A stretch of 64,000 nt of DNA from RDYZ01 sp964518905. GTDB taxonomy: Bacteria > Cyanobacteriota > Cyanobacteriia > Cyanobacteriales > Geitlerinemataceae. The stretch spans positions 1 through 64,000 of the forward strand of contig CAZFJL010000008.1 of the NCBI GenBank assembly GCA_964518905.1, written 5' to 3'. Shown in pieces: positions 24,742 to 34,922 of the stretch. The notes beneath the pieces were generated by a model. That model was not told the DNA's origin, made no database searches, and worked only from the letters and a program-made list of their open reading frames with translations. The translations under genes were made by a program, and so were the position numbers. How positions within the stretch are numbered: the stretch's first letter is position 1; each line of letters opens with the position of its first letter.

Positions 24742-26430
24742 ATGGGAGTTAACGCTTGGACGATGCTGTTCGTCCTGCTCTCGTTCATGTTGTATCTCTA
24801 CATCGGCTGGCGATCGCGGGTCAGCGATTCTCAAGGCTTCTTCGTCGCCGATCGCGGCGTCCCGGCGATCGCCAACGGAGCCGCCACCGCCGCCGACTGG
24901 ATGTCCGCCGCCTCGTTTATCTCGATGGCCGGTCTGATTTCGTTCCTCGGCTACGACGGTTCGATCTACCTCATGGGCTGGACGGGCGGTTATGTCCTTC
25001 TCGCCCTGCTGCTCGCGCCCTACCTGCGTAAATTCGGCAAATACACCGTGCCGGATTTTATTGGCGATCGCTACTACTCCACCTTCGCGCGACTGGTGGC
25101 CGTCGTCGCCGCGATCTTCGTGTCGCTAACCTATGTCGCCGGTCAGATGCGCGGTGTCGGGATTGTCTTCAGTCGATTTTTGCAGGTCGATATCGCGACG
25201 GGTGTGCTGATCGGCATGGTCATCGTCGGCTTTTTCGCGGTGTTGGGCGGCATGAAGGGCATCACCTGGACGCAGGTGGCGCAATACTCGGTGTTGATCG
25301 TGGCGTACCTGATTCCGGCGATCGCGATCGCCTGGATGCTCACCGGCAACCCGATCCCGCAATTCGCCTTCACGTTTGGCGATATCGTCGAACGTCTCAA
25401 CGCCATCCAAACCGATCTCGGATTTGCGGAATACACCGCCCCGTTTGCCAATAAATCAATGCTCGACGTGCTGTGCATTACGCTGGCGTTGATGCTGGGC
25501 ACGGCGGGTTTACCCCACGTCATCGTCCGCTTTTACACCGTGCCGGATGTCCGTGCGGCTCGCTTTTCCGCCGGTTGGGCGCTGCTATTTATCGCCATTC
25601 TCTATACCACCGCCCCCGCCCTGGCTGCCTTTGCTCGCTACAACCTGATCGACTCGCTCCAAAATCAGCCGATCGAGCAGGTGCAGCAGCTCGAATGGGT
25701 GCAGGGCTGGGAGCAAACCGGTTTGCTCGGGTTTGAGGATAAAAACGGTGACGGCCTGGTGCAGTTTTCGCCCGATGAGGCGGCGAATGAAGTCACGGTC
25801 GATCGCGACATTATCGTACTGGCGACACCGGAGGTCGCCAAGCTCGCACCCTGGGCGATCGCTCTCGTAGCAGCGGGTGGTCTGGCGGCGGCGTTGTCCA
25901 CCGCGTCGGGTTTGCTGCTGGTGATTTCCAGCGCGATCGCCCACGATGTCTATTTCCGTCTGCTCGATCCCGGTGCATCGGAAGCCAAACGCGTCAAAAT
26001 TGGCCGGATCGGTGTCGGAGCGGGGCTGCTGGTGGCGGGCTATTTCGGCGTAAATCCGCCGGGATTTGTCGGCGAGGTGGTGGCCTTTGCCTTTGGGCTA
26101 GCGGCGGCGAGCTTTTTCCCAGCGATCGTGCTCGGCGTATTTGATCAGCGCACGAACCGTGAGGGCGCTGTAGCCGGGATGCTGGTCGGGCTGGGTTTTA
26201 CGACGGTGTATATCGTCAGTACGCGCTTTTTTGGGATGGAACCGTGGCTGTTTGGGATTTCCGCTCAGGGGATCGGAACCGTTGGCGCGGTGCTGAATAT
26301 GATCGTCACCCTGGTGGTATCGCGCTTGACGCCACCACCACCGCAGGATGTGCAATATCTGGTGGAGCAGTTGCGTTTACCCGGTGATCATCTGCCTACG
26401 CTCAACTTAGGCGAAGAAAGTCTGGATTAA
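24742..26430 (+). CDS. Sodium:solute symporter (SSS family, VC_2705/acetate-permease-like)
   Basis: A 562-residue inner-membrane transporter with about 13 hydrophobic segments. N-terminal family features are visible: FFVADRGVPAIANGAATAADWMSAASFI and FRYIG-like region YTVPDFIGDRYYS. It belongs to the SSS superfamily near acetate/pyruvate-type symporters. This subgroup is normally encoded next to a small DUF4212 subunit; none is found within the window. An acidic insert (~330-355, FEDKNGDGLVQFSPDEA) resembles a Ca-binding EF-hand-like loop (DKNGDGLVQ). ATG 24742 follows GAGGAGACC, a good ribosome site. Confidence 0.88.
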   Translation: MGVNAWTMLFVLLSFMLYLYIGWRSRVSDSQGFFVADRGVPAIANGAATAADWMSAASFISMAGLISFLGYDGSIYLMGWTGGYVLLALLLAPYLRKFGKYTVPDFIGDRYYSTFARLVAVVAAIFVSLTYVAGQMRGVGIVFSRFLQVDIATGVLIGMVIVGFFAVLGGMKGITWTQVAQYSVLIVAYLIPAIAIAWMLTGNPIPQFAFTFGDIVERLNAIQTDLGFAEYTAPFANKSMLDVLCITLALMLGTAGLPHVIVRFYTVPDVRAARFSAGWALLFIAILYTTAPALAAFARYNLIDSLQNQPIEQVQQLEWVQGWEQTGLLGFEDKNGDGLVQFSPDEAANEVTVDRDIIVLATPEVAKLAPWAIALVAAGGLAAALSTASGLLLVISSAIAHDVYFRLLDPGASEAKRVKIGRIGVGAGLLVAGYFGVNPPGFVGEVVAFAFGLAAASFFPAIVLGVFDQRTNREGAVAGMLVGLGFTTVYIVSTRFFGMEPWLFGISAQGIGTVGAVLNMIVTLVVSRLTPPPPQDVQYLVEQLRLPGDHLPTLNLGEESLD

Positions 26431-26440
26431 AAAATCTGGA

Positions 26441-29400
26441 CTAATGGTTGGACTCGGGGTCGTCGATCGCGGCCACATTGACTGGGATGACAATCTCAAA
26501 GGTTGTCCCCTGACCTGGTTCTGACTCACAGTTAAACCGCCCTTTGTGAGTCTCCACCACAATTTGATGCGAGATCGACATCCCGAGCCCGGTTCCTTTG
26601 CCCACATCTTTGGTCGTAAACAGGCGCTCGAAAATCCGATCGCGTACCTCCGGTGGCATCCCTGGCCCGTTATCCCGAATGTGGATGATGGCCTCTTGGC
26701 GATCGTTATCAACCGAGGTGGTAATCGTAATCTGACAGCCCGCCAGCTTTTTGCCCTCTGCCGTCAGCCCGTCGGGGATCGGTGCACCACCGGCATGGCG
26801 TTCGGCCAATTCATCGAAGGCATCGATCGCATTGGCGATCGTATTGGTAAACACCTGGTTAAGCTGACCGGCGTAGCAGACGATCGGCGGCAGCGATCCG
26901 TACTCCAGCACGATGTCAATATCGGTACGGGATTCGGTGAATTTTGAACGAGGTCGCAGGATCATCAGCGTGCTGTCGAGTCCTTCGTGGAGATCAACGG
27001 CGACGGGTTTTGAGGTGTCCGATCGCGAGAAGGTTCGTAGAGATTTACTAATCTGACGGATGCGATCGGTGCCGACTTTCATCGAGGCGAGCAGCTTGGG
27101 GAGATCGTCGCGCAGAAACTCAAATTCGATATCTTCGAGCAAGTCCTCGACTTCTTCAGAATCAGTGCTGCCGCCATCTTGGTATAGCGTGATCAGTTCG
27201 AGCAAATCTTCCACATAGCCGCGTGCATGGTTGAGGTTGGCATCGATGAAGCCGATCGGATTGTTGATTTCGTGGGCGACCCCGGCGACGAGCTGGCCGA
27301 GGGTCGCCATTTTCTCGCTTTGGATCACCTGAAGTTGCGCCTCTTGGAGATCGGCGAGCGATCGGTTCAGCTCGGCAGCACGTTCGCGTTCGCGCTGTTC
27401 CGATTGCCGCAGCGTGTTGTACAGCTCGGCATTTTCCAGCGCGATCGCCGCCTGGGCGCAAATCAACATCAAAATCCCGAGGCGATCGTCGGTAAATGCC
27501 CCTGCCGTGAGTACATTTTCCAGGTACAAAATCCCGAGTAATTTACCTTGTCCCTGGATCGGCGAGCAGAGGATCGATTTGGGCTTAAAGCGCTGGATGT
27601 AGGGATCGTTGGCAAAGGTGCGATCGGAACTAACATCGTTGAGCAAAACGCTGGTATTCGTCCGGGCAACGTAGTTCAGCAGCGACAATGGGACACAGGT
27701 TTCATCAGCGGGGATCGGTGTTAGCGAACTGGTGCGGATCGAGGCCGAGGCAGACCCTTCGACTCGCTCGATCGCCACCACCTGAAAAATACCGTCACGC
27801 TCTAGGCTAAGACTACCCGAGGTTGCCCCCGCATTGGCGATCACGAGCTGCATTAACTTATCGAGCAGTCGATCGAGTTCGATTTCCCCGGCCAAGATCT
27901 GAGAGGTCTTGATCGCCGTTTCCATATCAAAGACCACTTCGCCAGGAGGACGATTATTAAACGTCCGATTTAGATCGGATTGCGAGGGGAGATCACTGGG
28001 TATGCCTTCGCTGTAGCCGGTCGCGTTATCGAGCAGGGTCATCGATCCGGTGCTAACCGAGAGACTCGTCGATGTCGCTAAGGCCGAGGCTTCGGACAAT
28101 GCCAGTGGATTGAATAGCACGCCTAAACACTCGCGTTCAATTTCGGCAACTTTCAGGCGACAGCCCCAGCGCGTGTAGAGTCGCAGGGCTTCGTTGAGAT
28201 AGGTGCGAGCCACGGCGTTATTTCCCCGAGCGAGCCACAGGCGGGCGGACAGTTCGTTGGCGATCGCGTTGTAGTGGTCGAAGTTATTGTCTGTCGCCAG
28301 CAAGATGACGCGATCGTAATGATCGATCGCAATCAGTGGCTGATGGTCAATGCGGGCAATTTCGGCGGCAATTAAGGCTTGCTGGCACTCAAATTCGACA
28401 ACTCCCCGTCGAGCACGTTTTTTGAAGCGATGACCCAAAAAGCTGAGTCGTTCGCGCAGTGCTTGGCGCTGTTCCGCCGTAAGTTCGGGGTGATCGCTAG
28501 CATCTGAGGTTGATGTAGCGACGGTACTTGTATCGGCTTGCTTCAGCGGAGCCGGATCGAGTCGTGCCGCGATCGCCAGCCCCCAATAAAACTGATATTG
28601 CGACAGGGCAATAAAGTCGAGCAAACAGGTTGTATGTCCTTCCAAGCGCGAGGCCAAGGCGTTCGCGCAATCGTAGCGTCCGGCTAGATAGTCGCGCTGG
28701 ATGGTGTGAGCCGCGTCGAGCGCTCCGATAATCGAAGTATCGAACTCTGAGGCAACGGTGTCAGAGGAAGGGATCGAGGGGGTCGAAGGTGTAGGGAGAT
28801 CGTCGAGAATAGTCTGTTCGCCACGGATATTCTGGACGTCCTGGACGTCCAGGACGTCCAGGACATCAGGCGGTGTCGGATAGTCTTCGTCAGCCTCTGG
28901 CTCGACAGATTCGGTGTCATCGCGATGTAGTGCTTTGAGATGGTCGCGCAGCCGATCGATCAGCTCGATCGCCCAGTGATTATGATGATGCTGACAAAAC
29001 GTCGCCACATCGGCCAACTGAGTCAGCAAATCGGGAAGTGGGACGCCACCATAGAGCCCCAGGACGATTCTGGCGACGCGAATATAGCTGGAATACTGCA
29101 CTTCACGAGCGCCAAAGGTGTCGATCGCCAATCGATCCAGACGCGGTAACACCGTCGCGATCGACTCATGCCACGGCGCAAAGTAAATATCGTGAATCGC
29201 CTGCATTCGGTAGCCGCTACGCGGATCACCACAGTAATGGCTCATCAAACGTGCCGCCGCTAGCCACTGACGCGCTCGGGTGACATCGCTACAGGTATGA
29301 AAGAGGATTCCGCCCACCGCGTAGGCCGTCGCCAGTTCGGGTGCGGGGTCGGGCGCTTGGGCGAGCAGTTGCGTCACGAGGGCGGCCAGTCGTTCGGGGC

Positions 29401-32176
29401 GTCCGGCGATCGCTGCCGGGGCGATCGCCTGTTCCAGTAGCGAACAGATCGGCTGACGGGCGGCAATATTTCCCGCCTCCGACGGATTTAGATCCGTGGA
29501 CTTGAACGTGAGTGGCCAGCGTCGAATTTGCTGCGACCAGGGGGTTTGATCCTCCAGTTCGAGAGAAATACCCAGTTTTAAAGCGCCAACCTTAAGGGTT
29601 TGCCACAGCGTTTCATAGTCGCCTCGCATGGTTTGCTCAACCACAATCAACGAATATAAAGCCGCCAGATCCTTGGGTCGCTTCGCCTCGGGTAAGAGGA
29701 GAGACACCAGGGCTTCCGATCGCTCTAGATTGCCTTGCAGATAGTCCAGCGTGGCGCGTTCTAGGTTTAAATCCAGTTGAAGATTAGGCGCGATCACTCG
29801 CAAATCGGCGGTTACCTGGCTGAGTGCCGTTAACCCTTCATCGCAGTAGGTCACGGCGATCGCATATTCACCCTCTTGCTTGGCCTGTAAGGCAGCCGCA
29901 AGATTGAGCCGCGCCCGTTCAACATGATCGCTGTCGTTGTTGATCGCCTCGACACCGGCATTCCAGTGGTAGACCAAATCGGGCAAGTGTTCACGCGATT
30001 GGGGTGTTGCACACTCGCGCAATAACATCTGGCCAATCTGCAAATGCACTGCTGGGCGATCTGCCGTCGGCGTGAGCCGGTAGGCCACCTGTCGCACCAA
30101 ATCATGCAAAAATTGATAATTTAACTCCCCAGACGTCTTGCTACTGTCTTCACGGGTTAGATCAACGCCACTGGGTGGGGATAGCAAGCCTTCGATAATG
30201 GCGGGGGTCAGATCTCGCAAGACAGATCGGACGGAGCAATCGAGTAGTTGCGCCAGGATCGAGAGGCTAAATGTCCGACCTAAAAATGCGCTGAGGCTCA
30301 AAACCTGCTGCGATCGCTGCGGCAACTGATGCAGCTTTTCGAGCATCAACTCCAGCACATTATCGGTAATGGCCTGCGATCGCACGCGATCGATCTCCCA
30401 CTGCCAGCTTTTCGACTCATCATCAAACCGCAACAGATCGGCGTTGTAGAGCGTCTTGAGAAACTCACGGACAAAGAATGGATTACCGTCGGTTTTTTGA
30501 AAGACGAGCGATGCCAGCGGCGCAATAAAACTGGTGGTTTGTTGCAGCGCATCGGCAATCAGATCCATCGTTGCCGCCAGATTTAGGGACGTGAGATGAA
30601 TGGAACTCACCCCCACACCCCGATCGCTCAGTCGCGTGCCACAGGCTTCGATATTGCAGGACTCCCCATCCGGGCGATAGGCTCCGACCACCACTAACGC
30701 CCGCGTCTGCGGCGCACTGAGCAGATCCTCCAAAAACTGCAAGGTGGACACATCCGCCCACTGCAAATCATCTAAGAGCACCGCAACCGGATACGGGCTC
30801 GCGGCCAACGTCCACAGAAAACGCTGTAACACGAACAGAAAAGACGAGGGTTCGCTCGATTGATCGAGATTCGAGGATTCTAAATCGATCGCCAACTGGA
30901 GATCCGGGACAATTTCAATCAGAGCGGCCAAATCACGATCGAGCGCTTCGCGAAATCGCGATCGCCATTCTGCGACCCGCTCGGCAGTTTCCGTCAGCAG
31001 TTGACGAGCAAACGCTTGGGCAATTTGAACAAAAGCCGTATAGGTCAGCTCCTGGGGACTCGACTCAAAGCGACCACTCAGCACATAGCCGTATTGCGGT
31101 GCGATCGGCTTGAAACTCTCCGCAATCAGGCTCGATTTCCCGATTCCCCCTTCCCCAGACACCAGCACCAGCTTGGGAGCCGCCTTCAGCGCGATCGCCC
31201 CCGTCCGATCCAGCAGACCAATCTCGCGAAAACTCTCCGCCAGACGTTTTAGTTCAGCCTCGCGCCCGTAGAGACGCGACGGCAACTGCAATCGATCGAT
31301 CGAATCATGCTCCGCCAGCACCAGCGGGTCAATCTCGCCCGTCGCCTCCCACTGAATGAGACACAACACGAGATCGGTTTGCAAACCCCAGGCCGTTTGG
31401 TAGCGATCCTCGGGCATTTTCGCCAATAGCTTGGCGACAATCTCGCTCACAGTGACCGGTATGGTCGGCACGATATCGACCAATGGTGGCGATGCTTGGG
31501 CAATATGGGCGTGGATCAAATCGAGGGGATCGTCGCTTTCAAACGGCAATCGCCCTGTCAACAGTTGAAAAAAGGTAATACCGAGGGCGTAAAAATCCGT
31601 GCGGCAGTCAATACCCCGGCTCACCCGACCCGTTTGCTCAGGAGCAACATACGCGAGGGTATTGGGAAACTGAATGCGAGCGTTAATCGATCGGGGAATC
31701 TCACCGAGCGGGTAATCCTCCGCCCAAATTGCACCGCCAAAGTCCCACAGCGTTACGGTTTCACTCTCGGGCTCAAACAGAATATTCTCAGGCGAAATAT
31801 TGCAGTGAACAATTTTGGCGTTGTGAACCAGCCCGAGAATTTCGGCGAAGCGACTGGCGATCACCAAAAATTGCGTCAGTTCCAGTGGTTCAACTTGATG
31901 TGACAAAAACTGCCCGCCAATGTCATCGAAGACTAACATCGGGATATCTCGATCCAGGTCAGCATCGATCGCTGGAGCAATACCTTCAATCTCAAGATTG
32001 CTTAACAGTTGCCATTCGCAACGATAGCGATCGCGTTCATGCGGCGTCACCGAATCCGCTTTGGGAAGCTTGACGATGACAGGGTGAGCATCATGGAGAC
32101 GGTGTCCACGATAGAGACGCGACGTCGGCGTTTCACTGATCGCATCTTGGAGATCGTAGCCGGGTAAGTGAAGCAT
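26441..32176 (-). CDS. Giant Ser/Thr-kinase-like / STAND ATPase / GAF / histidine kinase
   Basis: A 1911-residue signalling protein of a type common in filamentous cyanobacteria. Domain order: kinase-like domain (~1-270), AAA/STAND ATPase (Walker A SGEGGIGKSS ~335-345; Walker B VAVLLDDLQWAD ~465), a long helical TPR-like region (~720-1400), GAF (~1490-1640), HisKA with MATLGQLVAGVAHEINNP and HATPase with NAIDAFDE, DNGPGMPP and GTGLGMSI. The kinase part keeps the ATP lysine (VIVKLP) and DFG but has HCNISPEN instead of HRDLKPEN, so the catalytic Asp is Asn and it may be a pseudokinase. A 4x9-nt tandem repeat sits in the coding region at 28833. ATG 32176 preferred over TTG 32179. Confidence 0.9.
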   Translation of the reverse strand: MLHLPGYDLQDAISETPTSRLYRGHRLHDAHPVIVKLPKADSVTPHERDRYRCEWQLLSNLEIEGIAPAIDADLDRDIPMLVFDDIGGQFLSHQVEPLELTQFLVIASRFAEILGLVHNAKIVHCNISPENILFEPESETVTLWDFGGAIWAEDYPLGEIPRSINARIQFPNTLAYVAPEQTGRVSRGIDCRTDFYALGITFFQLLTGRLPFESDDPLDLIHAHIAQASPPLVDIVPTIPVTVSEIVAKLLAKMPEDRYQTAWGLQTDLVLCLIQWEATGEIDPLVLAEHDSIDRLQLPSRLYGREAELKRLAESFREIGLLDRTGAIALKAAPKLVLVSGEGGIGKSSLIAESFKPIAPQYGYVLSGRFESSPQELTYTAFVQIAQAFARQLLTETAERVAEWRSRFREALDRDLAALIEIVPDLQLAIDLESSNLDQSSEPSSFLFVLQRFLWTLAASPYPVAVLLDDLQWADVSTLQFLEDLLSAPQTRALVVVGAYRPDGESCNIEACGTRLSDRGVGVSSIHLTSLNLAATMDLIADALQQTTSFIAPLASLVFQKTDGNPFFVREFLKTLYNADLLRFDDESKSWQWEIDRVRSQAITDNVLELMLEKLHQLPQRSQQVLSLSAFLGRTFSLSILAQLLDCSVRSVLRDLTPAIIEGLLSPPSGVDLTREDSSKTSGELNYQFLHDLVRQVAYRLTPTADRPAVHLQIGQMLLRECATPQSREHLPDLVYHWNAGVEAINNDSDHVERARLNLAAALQAKQEGEYAIAVTYCDEGLTALSQVTADLRVIAPNLQLDLNLERATLDYLQGNLERSEALVSLLLPEAKRPKDLAALYSLIVVEQTMRGDYETLWQTLKVGALKLGISLELEDQTPWSQQIRRWPLTFKSTDLNPSEAGNIAARQPICSLLEQAIAPAAIAGRPERLAALVTQLLAQAPDPAPELATAYAVGGILFHTCSDVTRARQWLAAARLMSHYCGDPRSGYRMQAIHDIYFAPWHESIATVLPRLDRLAIDTFGAREVQYSSYIRVARIVLGLYGGVPLPDLLTQLADVATFCQHHHNHWAIELIDRLRDHLKALHRDDTESVEPEADEDYPTPPDVLDVLDVQDVQNIRGEQTILDDLPTPSTPSIPSSDTVASEFDTSIIGALDAAHTIQRDYLAGRYDCANALASRLEGHTTCLLDFIALSQYQFYWGLAIAARLDPAPLKQADTSTVATSTSDASDHPELTAEQRQALRERLSFLGHRFKKRARRGVVEFECQQALIAAEIARIDHQPLIAIDHYDRVILLATDNNFDHYNAIANELSARLWLARGNNAVARTYLNEALRLYTRWGCRLKVAEIERECLGVLFNPLALSEASALATSTSLSVSTGSMTLLDNATGYSEGIPSDLPSQSDLNRTFNNRPPGEVVFDMETAIKTSQILAGEIELDRLLDKLMQLVIANAGATSGSLSLERDGIFQVVAIERVEGSASASIRTSSLTPIPADETCVPLSLLNYVARTNTSVLLNDVSSDRTFANDPYIQRFKPKSILCSPIQGQGKLLGILYLENVLTAGAFTDDRLGILMLICAQAAIALENAELYNTLRQSEQRERERAAELNRSLADLQEAQLQVIQSEKMATLGQLVAGVAHEINNPIGFIDANLNHARGYVEDLLELITLYQDGGSTDSEEVEDLLEDIEFEFLRDDLPKLLASMKVGTDRIRQISKSLRTFSRSDTSKPVAVDLHEGLDSTLMILRPRSKFTESRTDIDIVLEYGSLPPIVCYAGQLNQVFTNTIANAIDAFDELAERHAGGAPIPDGLTAEGKKLAGCQITITTSVDNDRQEAIIHIRDNGPGMPPEVRDRIFERLFTTKDVGKGTGLGMSISHQIVVETHKGRFNCESEPGQGTTFEIVIPVNVAAIDDPESNH
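28833..28868. repeat. Tandem 9-nt microrepeat inside kinase gene
   Basis: Four units: TGGACGTCC, TGGACGTCC, AGGACGTCC, AGGACATCA. In the minus-strand gene they give DVLDVLDVQDVQ, a low-complexity linker likely variable in length between strains. Confidence 0.8.
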
Positions 32177-32587
32177 CAAGCCGGAGCCGCCAAAACAAGG
32201 GTAAAACAGGACGCAAGCAGGGATCGAGTTGTATCAGTCGGTACGAAAGGACGTTCGTTATACCGAGGTTTGCGCGAAATCTGACTCGTTGAGATCACCG
32301 TCAAGACATAATTTCCAGTCTATATATGATCGCTCTGTGTACGATGCTAAGGCTATCCAAAATATAGACGGGCGAACAGAGCTCGATTGGATATTCAACC
32401 GTTCAACGTTCAAACTGAGTCGTTCAGTTTACTATTCGCGCGGCTTACAATTTGTTATCAAGAGTCACTTGGGGTGATTGGATGGATATTAATCAACACT
32501 CGACCACATTCGCCAACCGAACGCTTGCATTTTAAACTTGAATCTTAAAACTGTCTGTTTATTCTTGCTGCGCTGGTAGCGATCGGG
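32177..32587. other. Divergent intergenic region, kinase/argF
   Basis: About 410 nt of lower-GC DNA containing promoters for both genes by position. A GTA-N8-TAC match (32231-32244) is present but badly spaced for NtcA. No convincing gene is seen; the 82-codon frame at 32229-32477 lacks coding character. Confidence 0.6.
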
Positions 32588-33511
32588 ATGATTTCACTTA
32601 AAGGACGCGATCTACTGACCCTCGGTGACCTGAGCGCCGACGAACTGACGGGCTTGGTTGACCTGGCCACCGAGCTTAAAGCGGGGAATCTGACCCCCCA
32701 ATGTCCCGGCAAAGTGCTGGGTCTACTATTCTCGAAGGCATCAACCCGCACGCGGGTGAGCTTCACGGCGGCGATGTATCAAATGGGGGGACAGGTCATT
32801 GACCTCAATCCTAGCGTGACCCAAGTCGGACGCGGCGAACCGTTGATCGACACCGCCCGCGTACTCGATCGCTATCTCGACGTTGTTGCAATCCGCACCT
32901 TCGAGCAAAACGACCTCCAAATTTTCGCCGATCGCGCCGATATCCCCGTGATCAACGCCCTCACCGATCTCGCCCACCCCTGCCAAACCCTCGCCGACCT
33001 CCTCACTCTCAAAGAAGCCTTCGGAACCCTGGCTGGCCTCACTCTGACCTACATCGGCGACGGCAACAATGTCGCCCACTCGCTAATGTTGGGCTGTGCG
33101 TTAGCCGGTGTGAACGTCCGCGTCGCTACCCCAGAAAACTTTGAGCCGCTGTCCGAAATGACCGATCGCGCCCGCGCCATCGCCAATGGCAACAGCGAAG
33201 TCATCGTCACCACCGATCCCGAAGCTGCCGCAAAAGGAGCCCACGCCCTCTATACCGACGTCTGGGCGAGCATGGGTCAAGAATCCGAAGCCGACGATCG
33301 CGCCCCCATCTTTGCCCCCTACCAAATCAATAATGCCTTGCTGAAGCTGGCCGATCCCAAGGCGATCGTCTTGCACTGTCTCCCCGCCCATCGCGGCGAA
33401 GAAATCACCGAAGAAGCGATGGAAGGATCGCACTCGCGCATTTGGGATCAAGCCGAAAATCGGATGCACGCCCAGAAAGCCCTACTCGCAAGCGTTCTCG
33501 GGTTGGTGTAG
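32588..33511 (+). CDS. argF: Ornithine carbamoyltransferase
   Basis: A 307-residue cytosolic enzyme that makes citrulline from ornithine and carbamoyl phosphate in arginine biosynthesis. Carbamoyl-phosphate-binding STRTR is at 52-56, HPCQ at 130-133, and the ornithine/active-site loop HCLPAHRGEEI near 270. Length is normal. It is followed 105 nt later by a CobW-type gene in the same direction; co-transcription is possible but not shown. Confidence 0.96.
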   Translation: MISLKGRDLLTLGDLSADELTGLVDLATELKAGNLTPQCPGKVLGLLFSKASTRTRVSFTAAMYQMGGQVIDLNPSVTQVGRGEPLIDTARVLDRYLDVVAIRTFEQNDLQIFADRADIPVINALTDLAHPCQTLADLLTLKEAFGTLAGLTLTYIGDGNNVAHSLMLGCALAGVNVRVATPENFEPLSEMTDRARAIANGNSEVIVTTDPEAAAKGAHALYTDVWASMGQESEADDRAPIFAPYQINNALLKLADPKAIVLHCLPAHRGEEITEEAMEGSHSRIWDQAENRMHAQKALLASVLGLV

Positions 33512-33616
33512 CGTCAACGTTAGATGCACCGATATACCGTTAAGCATCCCAAACTCTTCGCTCTCACAAGCATCCCTCGCAAGCTCTCGCTACTCACCTT
33601 TTCAACTCCTCCTGCT

Positions 33617-34825
33617 ATGACTTCAGCGATCGAAACACCGGTGATGAACACCCCCAAACTCGGTTTGCCCGTCACCATCATCACGGGCTTTCTCGGCAGC
33701 GGCAAAACCACTCTGCTCAACCACATCCTGACCAACCAATCCGGCATTAAAACCGCCGTCCTCGTCAACGAATTTGGCGAAATCGGCATCGATAACGAGC
33801 TGATCGTAGCCACCGATGACAGCACGATCGAACTCAGCAACGGCTGCATCTGCTGCACAATCAATAGCGATTTGCTCGACGCCGTCTACAAAGTCCTCGA
33901 ACGCCCCGACAAAATCGACTATCTCATCGTCGAAACGACCGGTGTCGCCGATCCGCTCCCCGTCGCCCTTACCTTCCTTGGCACAGAGCTACGCGATCTC
34001 ACCCGTCTTGACTCGATCGTCACCCTTGTAGACTGCGAAAACTTCAGCCTCGATCTCTTCAACAGCGAAGCCGCCTACAGCCAAATCGCCTACGGTGACA
34101 TCATCCTGCTCAACAAAACCGACCTGGTGGATGAAGCGGATGTCGATGCCCTCGAAGTGCGGATTCGCGACATCAAAAACGACGCCCGGATTTTACGCAC
34201 CCGTCAATCCCAAGTCCCCCTGCCGCTGGTGTTGAGCGTCGGTTTGTTCGAGTCGGACAAGTATTTCGACGCAGCCGAGAAGTCGCACGATCATGACCAC
34301 CACGATCACGCCGACCATGCCCACGGCTCCCAGGACTGCGAACCGGGCTGCACCGATCCCACTCATGATCACTCTCACGATCACGATCACGGACACGATC
34401 ACGCCGCACACGCCGACCATGCTCACGCCTCCCAGGACTGCGAACCGGGCTGCACCGATCCCACTCATGATCATTCCCACGACGGCCATAGCCACCACCT
34501 GGAAATCGATGGCTTTGTCTCGCTCTCCTTCCAAAGCGATCGCCCGTTCGACATTCGCAAGTTTCAATACTTCCTCGACAACCAATTACCGTCCAATATC
34601 TTCCGCGCTAAAGGCATCCTCTGGTTCGACGAAAGCCCATCACGCCACGTCTTCCACCTCAGCGGCAAACGCTTCACGATCGAAGATGACGACTGGAAAC
34701 CGGGCGCAACGAAAACCAATCAAGTGGTCTTCATCGGTCAAAACCTCGACCAAGACACATTGCTCGCCCAAGTCGAACATTGCTTAACCGTAGAATCGGT
34801 CGCACGCGGTAAAGGGTTTAGCTGA
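33617..34825 (+). CDS. CobW/COG0523 family GTP-dependent metallochaperone
   Basis: A 402-residue GTPase. P-loop TGFLGSGKTTLL, switch VNEFGEIGIDNEL, metal-binding GCICC (C-x-C-C), NKTD guanine specificity motif and C-terminal CobW_C domain. Between residues ~225 and 300 lies a His/Asp-rich loop containing a 34-codon tandem duplication, each with SQDCEPGCTDPTHDHSHD. This loop should bind zinc, cobalt or nickel. COG0523 proteins deliver metals under limitation; the exact client is unknown. ATG 33617 (MTSAIETPVM) is chosen; the frame opens at 33524 but the extra N-terminus is not typical. Confidence 0.9.
   Translation: MTSAIETPVMNTPKLGLPVTIITGFLGSGKTTLLNHILTNQSGIKTAVLVNEFGEIGIDNELIVATDDSTIELSNGCICCTINSDLLDAVYKVLERPDKIDYLIVETTGVADPLPVALTFLGTELRDLTRLDSIVTLVDCENFSLDLFNSEAAYSQIAYGDIILLNKTDLVDEADVDALEVRIRDIKNDARILRTRQSQVPLPLVLSVGLFESDKYFDAAEKSHDHDHHDHADHAHGSQDCEPGCTDPTHDHSHDHDHGHDHAAHADHAHASQDCEPGCTDPTHDHSHDGHSHHLEIDGFVSLSFQSDRPFDIRKFQYFLDNQLPSNIFRAKGILWFDESPSRHVFHLSGKRFTIEDDDWKPGATKTNQVVFIGQNLDQDTLLAQVEHCLTVESVARGKGFS
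34313..34483 (+). repeat. Tandem duplication coding for metal-binding loop
   Basis: Two copies with a period of 102 nt (starting near 34313 and 34415), nearly identical, inside the CobW-type gene. They add a second CEPGC-His-rich metal site. Confidence 0.85.
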
Positions 34826-34922
34826 TTGGTTGGTTGATTATCTTGGGCGAATTAATCGGGATTGATCGACATTGATTCCCTTAATTCGTCGCTGCTCTGT
34901 TCCCTCATCCCCCTTCAAACCT

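Noticed and set aside
32231..32244. GTA-N8-TAC match to the NtcA box between the kinase gene and argF
   Set aside because: A six-base match is expected about 16 times by chance in 64 kb, and no -10 element lies at the proper distance for either gene.
34293..34500. Possible direct-repeat array in the CobW-type gene
   Set aside because: It is an in-frame duplication of a metal-binding loop inside a complete gene.
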